Below are positions 22,788 through 32,709 of a DNA stretch of 64,000 bases, in pieces. Source of the DNA: Sorghum bicolor (Eukaryota > Streptophyta > Magnoliopsida > Poales > Poaceae). A model generated the notes under the pieces. The model searched no databases and was not told where the DNA came from. It was given only the letters and a program-made list of their open reading frames with translations. A program made the position numbers and the translations under genes. The stretch lies in the NCBI RefSeq assembly GCF_000003195.3, contig NC_012876.2, positions 60,072,407-60,136,406 of the forward strand, read 5' to 3'. How positions within the stretch are numbered: position 1 is the first letter of the stretch; each line of letters begins with the position of its first letter.

Positions 22788-23699
22788 TCAACTAATTTCA
22801 ATCCCCCTTTGATGTACCATGAAACCAAGAAACTGCCCTGCCGATACACCAAATGCACACTTATTGGGATTCATTTTCAACCCATGCTTCCTTGTGCACT
22901 CTAACACCTTTTGTAAGTCGGCAAGATGCTTTGTGAAATCCCCAGACTTAACCACCACATCATCAATATAGATCTCCACCAGCTTGCCGATGAACTCATG
23001 AAATATAAAATTCATGGCTCTTTGATAAGTAGCACCAGCATTCTTCAACCCAAAGGTCATGACTATCCATTCAAATAACCCAACATGACCAGGACACCTA
23101 AACGCGGTTTTTGGAATATCTTCCTCCGCCATGAATATTTGATTGTATCCTGCATTGCCGTCCATAAAGCTGATGATCCGATGACCAGCCGCGGCGTCAA
23201 CCAACAGATCGGCAACAGGCATTGGGTATCCATCCATCGGCGTAGCTTTATTGAGATTCCTGAAATCAATGCACACCCGAAGCTTCCCGTTTTTCTTGTA
23301 AACCGGAACGACATTGGAAATCCATTCGGCATACCGACACTGCCGAATAAACTTAGCTTCAATAAGCTTAGTGATTTCGGCCTTAATATTAGGTAGAATA
23401 TTAGGATTACATCGGCGAGCTGGCTGCTGATGTGGCCGAAATCCAGACTTGATGGGTAACCGATGTTCAACAATTGATCGGTCTAAACCAGGCATCTCGG
23501 TATAATCCCAAGCAAAGCAATCTTTATATTCCTTTAACAAATTGGTTAATTGCTGCTTACACTCAGGATTTAACTTAGCACTAATAAATGTAGGCCTAGG
23601 CTTATCACCACTACCTATATCTACTTCTACCAAATCATCGGCCGATGTGAATCCCTGGCCTAATTTTCCATCATCGGCGAACCTATCCATTAAAAACCA
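22788..23699 (-). pseudogene. Reverse transcriptase of element A
   Basis: Contains the linker DKPRPTFISAKL, CFAWDYTEMPGLD, the RT motifs VYKKNGKLRVCIDFRNLNK, FMDGNAGYNQIF and the YIDD box (EIYIDDVVVK near 22970). It ends at TGA 22788-22790 directly after QRGIEIS. The frame extends upstream of 23699 as an open overlap with the protease ORF; the functional entry is probably by the -1 step at the T run 23693-23697. Confidence 0.87.
23690..23698 (-). promoter_or_regulatory. Candidate -1 frameshift site between protease and RT
   Basis: On the minus strand GGTTTTTAA: the gag-protease frame ends at the TAA immediately after five Ts, and RT continues in the -1 frame from the same T run. Element B has the identical sequence at 12827-12835. 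Either a programmed shift or an inherited one-base indel; sequence alone cannot decide. Confidence 0.4.
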
Positions 23700-26600
23700 T
23701 CGTCGGAACCGACTGCTTGGATCGGTGGAATCTCGTAATCGGCAACTTTGAGAAAATCCTTCTCCCAAACTTCCCCTGAAATGCACCTAGTCCTCTCATA
23801 GGTATCCGCCTCTGCTGATGCAATAACATAAGAAGAATCTCCCGGGACAATCTCAATTTTGTCGCCTACCCACTGAACTAGGCATTGGTGCATTGTAGAC
23901 GGGATGCAACAATTGGCATGAATCCAATCTCTTCCCAACAATAAGTTATAAGCACCCTTTCCACTGATTACGAAGAAAGTTGTTGGCAAGGTTTTGCTGC
24001 CGATGGTCAACTCCACACATATTGCCCCTTTGACTGGAGACACATTTCCTTCAAAATCCTTGAGCATCATATCGGTCTTGGTCAAGTCCTGATCCCCTTT
24101 CCCAAGCTTCCGATATACTGCATATGGCATAATATTGATAGCAGCTCCACCATCAACTAGGATCTTGGTCATTGGCTGCCCATCAACCCTTCCTTTGACG
24201 AACAGAGCTTTGAGATGCTGTCTCTCGTCATCGGCAGGTTTCTCAAAGATAGCCGTCATCGGATCCAGAGCCAACTGAGCTATCTGATCGAAAAATTCCA
24301 ACTCATCATCACTGGATGGTGCAAGAAACTACATCGGTAACATAAAGACCATGTTAACCCCTGCCGATGGACCTCCTTTCTTAGGATCTGATTGCTACTG
24401 ATCTCTAGACTGTCCAGAATTTTCACCCTTGTTTAGCTCCTCTTGCCTTTCACGCTGCAATCTCCTTTTCTGTGTCTTGGTCAACCCTTCAGGACACCAT
24501 GGAGGGAGTGGCTTTTGTCTTACTGCCGGGCGTTGGTTCTCCCTTGACTCCATACGATACGTGTTAGCATCCCTGCAAAATATAAACTCATCGGGAACTC
24601 GCGCATTAGCCATCTCCTTGAGCTCTTCCTGGTTCCTGGGAAAATATTGGACACGATCACCAAGCCTATCGTGCACGCTAAGCCTGCCCCCCAGCCGATC
24701 ATGAACCGATGCTCTTCCTCTGATCGGCCCATCAAATCGCCGATTGTCATCATGATAACGTCGATTGGTCCTATCGTACCGATCATAACCATTGCACTCA
24801 GGGCAGTCTCTGACAGTAGGGAGTTTAATATTTTCCTCCCAACAATGGATGAAGAACGGGCAGTTCCAATGATCTCTATGCCGATTCCACTCCTGTCGGC
24901 GTCTTTCTTCCTCCCGTCGATAATCTTCTTGCTGGCGCCGATACCGATCTTCCCGTTGCTGCCAGTTCTCTCGAGGTCTTCTATGAGTTATAACGATACC
25001 AGACCGGGGGGGCCTACCCGAACTGGTTCCTTCCTGGACTAAGCCCTTACTTTTTGCATCGGCAGTAGTAACTTGATGCTGAGGATCTACCGATGCACTT
25101 TTCTCGGCTGTTTCCGATGTTAAGACCTTGGCCTTCCCCTTGGCATCCAACATGTTTGTCGGGAAAGGATGTTGGTCTATCTTCATCGGCTTCTGGGTCT
25201 TGGAACTGTCAAACTTAATCCTCCCAGACTCTATTGCCGATTGCAGCTGCTGTCTGAAAACTTTGCATTCATTAGTGTCATGAGAAGTTGCATTGTGCCA
25301 CTTGCAATATCTCATCCTCTTCAACTCCTCAGCCGATGGGATCACGTGATTAGGAGACAGCTTGATCTGACCTTCCTGGAGTAGAAAATCAAATATCTTA
25401 TCGGCCTTAGCGGTGTCGAAAGCGAACTTCTCTGGTTCTTTCTACCCAAAAGGACAAGACATCGGCTTCTTGTTTTTGACCCACTCTGCCAAGCCGATGA
25501 CTGGTTCCTCATCAGAATCGGAGCTCGTTGCTTCATCAACAAATGATACTTTCTTGTTCCATGCTCTTTTGGGCTCGAAAGGCTTGACGTCTTGATCAGA
25601 AATCCTCTGCACTAAATGACTTAAGCTTTCAAACTCCTGAGAAGCATACTTATCTCTGATGTGTGGCAATAAACCTTGGAAAGCCAAATCGGCTAGCTGC
25701 CGATCATCTAGAACCAGACTGTAGCATTTATTCTTAACTTCCCGTATCCTCTGCACGAAACCTTCAACTGATTCATCATTGCGCTGTCTCAACTTGACCA
25801 AGTCGGTGATCTTCTTCTCATGAACCCCGGAGAAGAAGTATTTGTGGAATTGCTTCTCCAGATCGGCCCAAGTAATCACTGAGTTGGGAGGTAATGATAT
25901 GAACCAAGTAAAGGCCGATCCAGATAATGATGATGAAAATAGACGAACCCTCAATTCGTCCCTGTTACCAGCTTCTCCGCATTGAATGATGAACCTGTTA
26001 ACATGCTCCATGGTTGACATGTCGTCCTGCCCGGAAAATTTGGTAAAATCCGGTACCTTGTACCGATGTGGAAGCGGGATCAAATCATATGCAGGAGGAT
26101 ACGGTGTCCGATAAGAGTAAGTGTTGACTTTGGGTTTTATCCCAAATTGTTCCCTCATTACTTCAGCAATTTTATCGGCCTAATATGCATCGGCATCTTG
26201 CCGATGAGGAGGCTGCGGGTCCGGCATCTGATGGCGAACCTCCACGTGTCTGTTCGGGGCATGATCTGCACGGAACATTGGGTTGATCGTCTGCCCTCCA
26301 ATCTGCGGACCACCAAACTGCTGTCCACCGATTTGTTGTCCCCCGAGTTGCTGTCCGAAATTCATCGGCTGGTTGGGAATCCCCTGACCTTGGAACCCGG
26401 GATAGACCTGTCCTTGCTGGAACCCTGTAACCTGATAACTCTGCTGGGGCGATTGTGGAAAGACTTGCTGTCCGAGCCACCCATTATTGGTATTCATCGG
26501 CATAGGTGCTGCCGATGATTGGTAATTGGGTACCATCATCGAATTGACATACCCCGACTGGGCCATAGACCTCTGTTGCATCAGCATCGAATCTGCCGAT

Positions 26601-27366
26601 GCATTAGGCATCTGGAACATTGAATCTTGAGGATTCCCAGTGTGAGGCCTTGCAGTAGTAGTTGCCGTATACCGGGGACTCTGGTTCAACGGCGCATTGG
26701 GAAGTGCCGATGTCATAGGAGTCTTGCCCCTCATGTCGGTTATCTGCGATGTACCTGACGTCAATTCTGGAGGCATACCATAACCCCACCAGTTAGGAGG
26801 AAGAGTCAACCCTGACATTGCCGATGCTAACATATCTGTAGTCAGCTTATTCTGCCCACCTGAAGTCTGCGGGTTAGTTGTCATCGGCACAGATAGTGCA
26901 CCAGTAGCTCCCGATATACTTGGAGGGACGACAGATTGTGCACTTGCAGTTGTCAAGCAGCCGATGGAGCCGTGACCTCTGGTGCCGTTGGCTGATGATG
27001 AGAGGGGCCCACATAATCTGGTGGGATTTGTCCTTCCTTGAAAGTTCTTGCCACGGCATTGAAAACCGTATTAGACAGTACACCAGCTTGATTGATCAAA
27101 GCTCGGTTAATAGCACTGTCAACCATATCTTGAAGCTTGCCAGGATTGGCTTCGAAGGTAACCTGTCGTGGTGCCGGCAATGCATCTTTCTGGATCACCT
27201 CGCCGCTCCTGTTTATGCTGAAAGACCTCAGGCATTGCAGCTTGAATTCTTCCATGGCTTGGGCAATAGCTTGCTTCTGCTCATCCTTGAGATTGGCCTC
27301 CGTCACGGGGATGACGTTCTCCTGATCGAAGTCAGCGATGGACATGTTGATCTTGATCTTGAATCT

Positions 27367-27385
27367 AGTCCCACTGGGCGTGCCA
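27367..27385 (-). promoter_or_regulatory. Primer-binding-type site of element A
   Basis: TGGCACGCCCAGTGGGACT on the minus strand, seven bases inside the 5' LTR end. Identical to the site of element B and of the otherwise different element 1. Confidence 0.75.
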
Positions 27386-27392
27386 AAAGATG

Positions 27393-28094
27393 TGTTGATG
27401 CAAAAATGATCTGCAAACACAAAGGGCTAATACCCAATTCAAACGTTAAGGCGTGCCAGCCGATTTGACCTTACTATCGGCAAAGGTGATAACTCGAATA
27501 CTTTAGTCCTGACAACAGCGATGCGCCCGGATGTCACGGCTAAGAGGTACTCACGCGGAACTTGAGAACACGCCGAGCTTAAGTCGACGAATTCCTAAGA
27601 ACTCGTAATAAAAGGAAAAAAGTATGACGAAGTCGTCGAAAAGTAGATGCTGGAATATGAGTAAAAACGTGTGTTTGATTGATTGATAGATGTCCCTTTA
27701 CAAAACCCTAGGGTCCATATTTATACCCTGCTCAAAGAGCTATAACTAAACACGACCAGAATTCGAATTCCAAATCACACGGAATCCGTATACAAAACGA
27801 CTTAAACAAATAAGGAAATAACTCAGCTATCCCTCGTGACAAATTGAAACTCTTCCACAACCCGATCAGCAGCTTCCAGACTCCCCCTCTGTATCATCGG
27901 CAGACTCTTTTGCCATGGTCATCGGCAGACCTCCTTATCATAGTCATCGGCACAGACACATCATCACCTGTAAACTTAGTCACGTCCAACCTCTCCTTTA
28001 TCGGCAACCATCCTCATCGGCAATTCATCCTGTAAACCACATACTGTCATCTTATCCTGTCATCCTGGACACGTGCCCAAAAACGGCGTCAACA
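27393..28094 (-). repeat. 5' LTR of element A (702 bp)
   Basis: Minus strand begins TGTTGACGCC at 28094 and ends ATCAACA at 27393. Two mismatches against 15711-16412 were counted by eye. The minus-strand TATAAATA promoter and the five ATCGGC motifs are conserved. The outer flank begins GTAGC with no polypurine tract. Confidence 0.92.
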
Positions 28095-28320
28095 GTAGCG
28101 GCATCTCAACAATTGGCACAAGTGGCCAAGGAGTTTTTTACCCGAGCACATAGGTGGCAGTCTAGTCTTCGGATTAAGTGTTATTAGTGTGTCTTTATGT
28201 TTTAAGTTCTTTTGTAAGGCTATGTTTATCTTTGCTATACAGAGGCCGCAAATGTTTCAAGGTCTTTGTATCACCTCGATGTAACGATCTTGAAATTAAT
28301 GAAGCTTTCCTTATCGAAAA
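28095..28320 (+). other. Flank of element A: possible 3' end of another transcription unit or TE
   Basis: The first 93 bases are open (VAASQQLAQVAKEFFTRAHR, ending RIKCY and stop at 28185-28187). They are followed by an AT-rich stretch with TAATGAAGC resembling a polyadenylation region. It could be the tail of the gypsy sequence into which element A inserted. I do not recognise the protein fragment. Confidence 0.3.
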
Positions 28321-29182
28321 AATGACTAGATTTATAGAAAATATTAACAATATTTTTTTATCTCCATTTAGATAGTTCCAAACCGAGTACCTTGTACATC
28401 AAGTTGTTAATTGATACTTGTTGTAATTGTTAGAAATATAGGTCTAGTTCGCCATTTTTTAATAAGGAATAACAAGATTATAAACATGATATTGATGTGT
28501 GTGAGTGATTGATCCACTAGTAGTACGGACAACATGAAAAAAATGTCGAAACAGCCACAGGATTATTATTGATCATAATCATATGATGGGTTTAAGTAGG
28601 ACTCCAAGTTCATAGATGCTAAACTGTTAATCATTTGTGCTCTCTAATGTCGGTACTGTACCCGGTTTGAATTAAATTTGATTGGACCATTACCCGTTCG
28701 GGACTGCATTAAGTGAATGTACAATTAGCATTATGTGATGCTATAATCAATTGTACTCCTACATGCATGTCAAAAAAAAAACTAAACTAGTATTTTAGGC
28801 TGTAAAAATGAGCAAATTATTTTACCTTGTATATATAGATTTTTAAAATACCACCAATCGTCTATATATAAGCCGGCCCGCTCCGATCCCTAGCTAGCCA
28901 CAGTGATCCTCTTTGCATTGTCAAGAACCTGTTTCATCTTGTTGCTTGTGCCATGCATGTGTGCATGCGACCTGACCTTCTGACGTCTTGTTTGGGCGTT
29001 CAATTTGCTGATTTGCTTTCCACTTGTGTGTCCGGGCTTGCTTGCTTGCCCATTGTTGTTTGCTGTTCGTTTCCTGTATGGCTTTGCAAGTTTTTCTTGG
29101 CAGTATAGGAGTACATACCACTTTGTAGGTTGTGTCATGTCATGCTTGTGGTTGTGGGTATGTTTGTATGCATATATTTTGG
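28321..29182. other. Intergenic, AT-rich, no gene seen
   Basis: Contains homopolymer runs and short ORFs only. The ORFs at 28890-29208 overlap each other on both strands without any domain. Nothing supportable as a gene. Confidence 0.6.
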
Positions 29183-29185
29183 TAA

Positions 29186-29832
29186 GGCCTTGTTTAGGTC
29201 TTCTTTAGTTCTAAAAACTTTTGCAAAATAGAAATAGTAGTATTTTCATTTGTATTTGATAAATATTGTCTGATCATAGACTGACTAGGCTTAAAAGATT
29301 CGTCTCGTAAATTACAGATAAATTGTGTAATTAATTATTTTTTTATCTATATTTAATGTTCCATGCATGTGCCACAAGATTCGATGTGATGGAGAATCTG
29401 AAAAATTTTGTAAAATATATTGGGAACTAAGGCCATGCATGTGCCACAAGATTTTGAAAAATTTTGTAAAATATTTAATGTTCCATGCATGTGCCACAAG
29501 ATTCGATGTAATAATTTTTTTTTATTAGTATCGGAATACTCCTTCCGACATCCTATGAAACATTCGATGTGACGTCCACAAAATTTTCGAAGTCCAAAGG
29601 CCAATTGAGGTGAAAATTTTTTAGGTACTGTAGTACTTTTGTTTTTATTTGATAATTATTGTTCCCATAATAAACTAATTAGCTCAAAAGATTTGTTTCA
29701 TAATTTAAAATCAAACTGTGCAATGAATTATGCTTTTTATCTATATTTAATACTCTATGTATGTATCGCACGATTCGATGCGATGAAAAATCTTGAAAAG
29801 ACTTTAGCTTTTGGAGGAAACTAAACAAGACC
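29186..29832. mobile_element. Composite Tourist-like element (nested GGCCTTGTTTAGT family copies)
   Basis: Begins GGCCTTGTTTAGG and ends CTAAACAAGACC with TAA on both sides (29183-29185, 29833-29835), so the outer unit kept its target duplication. Inside, the family's subterminal blocks recur: CCATGCATGTGCCACAAGATT appears near 29360, 29432 and 29483, and a second internal end occurs near 29415. At 647 bases it is more than twice the usual 230-240, so one or more copies inserted into it or it was duplicated internally. Confidence 0.75.
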
Positions 29833-29835
29833 TAA

Positions 29836-30448
29836 TTTGCTCTATACTCCTATATAAACAAAGCTTACGCACCGGTGGTCCGTGTTTAATTGGGAGAAAG
29901 AATCGAATTATTACCAGAGTACTACTATACCTGATAGGGTGTGGCGCTTAATGAGGTGGCATGTGGGCTAGGGTACACGGAGGAGAGTACCAAGGACCGA
30001 CGAGCTGTCTGTCCCTGCAAGCCCAGCCAGCTGCTGCTGCTGCGTCCGTCGATATCGCGTGGTGGTCTGGTAGCCATGAAGGCCGCGCGGCATCCCATAA
30101 ATGTGCGCCTCCTCCTCCCAACCGAACCATCCACCTCCAATTCAATTCCATCATCGCCTCCCTCCCTCCCTCCCTCTGCCGTCGTCATTTTCTCCTTTTC
30201 CCCCCCTCTCTGCCGCCGATCTCGTGTCCTGCCGTTGTCCATGCGCTGGCGCTGGCGGTGCTGCTGTGCTTCGTCCCCTCTCTCTCCGGCCGGTCACCGG
30301 CAAGCTAGCTAAGAGCCCCCCATTAATGCCCGACCCACCCACCCACCTCCCCCTGCCCTATATCACTGACCCACCTCCCTCCACCTCGCTTCTCACTCAC
30401 ACTCACACTCCACTGGCGCGCCTAGTCTAGCAAGCAGCAGCAGCAGAG
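29836..30448 (+). promoter_or_regulatory. Upstream region and 5' leader of the DCR-like gene
   Basis: GC- and CT-rich near the gene, with CCCTATATCACTG near 30355-30367 as a weak TATA candidate about 90 bases before the ATG, and (CCCT)n and (CAC)n low-complexity runs. The purine-rich AGCAGCAGCAGCAGAG immediately precedes the start codon at 30449. Overlapping ORFs here look incidental. Confidence 0.45.
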
Positions 30449-32709
30449 ATGGGCGTGGAGGAGAACGGCAGCAGCCCCAGCCCCGCCGACGCGGCGGCGG
30501 CGGTGACCGTGACCGGAGCGCGCACCGTGGCGCCGGCCAAGAACCGGTGCACGCTGGCCACCTTCGACCTGCCCTACATCACCTTCTACTACAACCAGAA
30601 GCTGCTCCTGTACCGCACCACCGCCGCGCCGGACTTCCTCCCGTTCCCGGACGCCGTGGCGCGCATGACGGCCGCGCTCGCCGACGCGCTCCGCGTCTTC
30701 TACCCGCTCGCCGGCCGCATCGTCGTCCAGCGGGAGGAGGACGACGACGGCGGCGGCGGCGCGGGCCCGGGCGCGCTCGCCGTGGAGGGCGACGACGGCG
30801 CCGAGGTCTTCGAGGCCGAGGCCCTGGGCGTCGCCGTCGACGACCTCGCCGGTGGGGACTGCACCGACGAGGCGGAGAAGGTCATGCAGCAACTCGTGCC
30901 CTACACTGGCGTCATGAACCTCGAGGGCCTCCGCCGCCCGCTGCTCGCCGTCCAGGTGAGTGCATGTGCATGCCATCCATTATACGTATTTCCGAGATCT
31001 CTCATACGGAATATATTTTGCGTCATTCCGTGCGTGCGTCACATTATATCTGTGAATGTGACGCCTTTTGTTCGTGATCGAAACGTACAAATCTGTTCAT
31101 TAATTCATGCATGATGTCACGTTAAAACAGCAAACAAGATGAACTTAACAACCGTAGTATGTTTATTAAAAAAAATCTAAATGTGCAGGTCTCCAAATTA
31201 TCACCAAATGTAAATTTAAAAGCTTATAATCGCACTGGCAAATTCCTTGTGCAAGTACTGAGTATTACTCTTTGACACCAATTGTGTATACATGCATACT
31301 TTCACGATTTTGGACAATGTATATACTATCATCTTGCTGGTACAAATATATATAATGAGCCGATCCACATTAATCTTCCACAATAAATGAGTCTTGAATG
31401 ACAATTGTACTGCTACCTACCCTATGTACTCGGGCACATGCATGGAAGTAGGAGTAATGCATTGCAGCCATTGCTGGTACCGGGTACCAACAGCACCTGC
31501 CTGCACACCATTGGCCAAGCATGGGCTGTACTACTGTAAACATGAACCGCCAGCTGAAATTACTGTTTGCTAAAAAACATCGTTGTGCTGTGAAAAAATA
31601 CTATTGAATAACTAGTAGATTTATAATTTTATTATATGTTAATTGATTGATGGTGACGGTAGCAGTGTAGCATAGTACAAGAATGTTTGGAATTTTATTA
31701 CTGCTGTGGGAGTGGATTTATTTCTACAGAAAAAAAAGAGAGAGAGAGAGAGAGAAAACAAAATCCCGGGAGTAAAACTGACACAGTGACGCATGCACCT
31801 GCATGCATGCAGTTCACGAAGCTCAAGGACGGTCTGGCGGTGGGGTGCGCCTTCAACCACGCGGTGCTAGACGGCACGTCCACGTGGCACTTCATGTCGT
31901 CCTGGGCCGAGCTCTGCCGCGGCGCCCCCCTGTCTCTCCAGCCCATCCACGACCGCTCCCTGGCCCGGTCCGTCCGCGTGCGCCTTGACCTGCCGGCGTC
32001 CGCGGAGGCCCACGAGAAGACGGACCCGAACGGGCCCAAGAAGCCGCTGGTGGCGCGCGTCTTCTCCTTCCCGGAGCGCACCGTGGCGCGCATCAAGGCC
32101 GCCGCCAACGCGGCGCTCCCGCCGGCCGCTGGCGGCAGCGCCAAGCCGTTCTCCACGTTCCAGGCCCTGGGCGCGCACATCTGGCGCGCCGTCTCCCGCG
32201 CCCGCGGCCTGGGCCCCGCCGACATCACCGCGTTCGCCGTCTTCGCCGACTGCCGCGCCCGCCTCGACCCGCCGCTGCCGCCGGCCTACTTCGGCAACCT
32301 CATCCAGGCGGTGTTCACGGGCGTGCCGGCCGGGATGCTCCTGGGCGGTCCCCCCGAGCTGGCCGCGGGCCTGCTGCAGAAGGCCATCGGCGAGCACGAC
32401 GCCGCCGCGGTCACCAGGAGGCTGGAGGAGTACGAGGCGGCGCCCAAGCTGTTCCACTACAGCGACGCTGGCCCCAACTGCGTCGCCGTCGGCAGCTCGC
32501 CGAGGTTCAAGGTCTACGACGTCGACTTCGGGTTCGGGCGGCCCGAGCGCGTCCGCAGCGGCGGGAACAACAAGTTCGACGGCATGGTGTACCTGTACCC
32601 CGGCCGTGGTGGCGACGGCGGCATCGACGTCGAGCTCGCGCTGCAGCCGGAGCCCATGCAGAGGCTGGAGAAGGACGACGACTTCTTCCTCCGCCAGGCA
32701 GCAGCCTAG
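30449..32709 (+). CDS. DCR: BAHD acyltransferase, DCR (Defective in Cuticular Ridges) type
   Basis: Two exons, 30449-30955 and 31813-32709, joined in phase 0 (donor CAG|GTGAGT, acceptor GCATGCAG|TTC), giving 467 residues, normal for BAHD enzymes (about 430-480). The catalytic HxxxD is H185-AVL-D189 in FNHAVLDGTSTWHFMSSWAE, and the C-terminal motif is DFGFG (residues 407-411) rather than the family's common DFGWG; Arabidopsis DCR also has DFGFG, from memory. The N-terminal TFDLPYITFYYNQKLLLY and the intron after LLAVQ agree with DCR too. BAHD enzymes transfer acyl groups from CoA in the cytosol; DCR is required for cutin and suberin polyester assembly. There is no signal peptide. A Gly/Asp-rich insert (DDDGGGGAGPG) around residues 95-110 is a GC-rich grass feature. 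No operon context; the nearest neighbours are MITEs and the UCH gene downstream. Confidence 0.93.
30956..31812 (+). other. Intron of the DCR-like gene
   Basis: 857 bases, AT-rich against the GC-rich exons, with a short (GA)n run at about 31736-31755 and a GCATGCAT repeat at its acceptor. No TE with clear ends was found in it. Confidence 0.85.

Larger units (their letters stand above)
23690..27420 (-). pseudogene. gag-protease region of element A, broken
   Basis: Pieces in order: N-terminal gag (27420-26953), a Gln/Gly/Pro/Met-rich linker (26956-26180, unit-like GGQQIGGQQFGGPQIGGQ), gag core with zinc-knuckle-like segment (26158-24395) and protease (24301-23690; ILVDGGAAINIMP). Stops interrupt it at about 26176 (TAG), 25443-25445 (TAG), about 24396 (TAG) and 24329-24331 (TAG), and the frame changes near 26953. 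Element B has sense codons at the four stop sites. Role as in other Ty3 elements: capsid formation and polyprotein maturation; this copy cannot make a full product without suppression. Confidence 0.87.
15711..28094 (-). mobile_element. Tat-type Ty3/gypsy element A, full structure, 12.4 kb
   Basis: Contains both LTRs (702 bp each), primer-binding site, gag, protease, RT, RNase H, second RNase H, integrase, an antisense PMD gene and a polypurine tract. The coding copy is disabled by several stops, a frameshift near 21345, a TGA at 22788-22790 and an apparent Glu-to-Lys change in the integrase catalytic triad. Flanking pentamers (GTAGC right, AGATG left) do not match, as expected when the left LTR is shared with a tandem copy. 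The right flank at 28095 lacks a polypurine tract, which confirms that this end is the 5' end. The hexamer ATCGGC/GCCGAT is strongly over-represented throughout. Confidence 0.9.
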
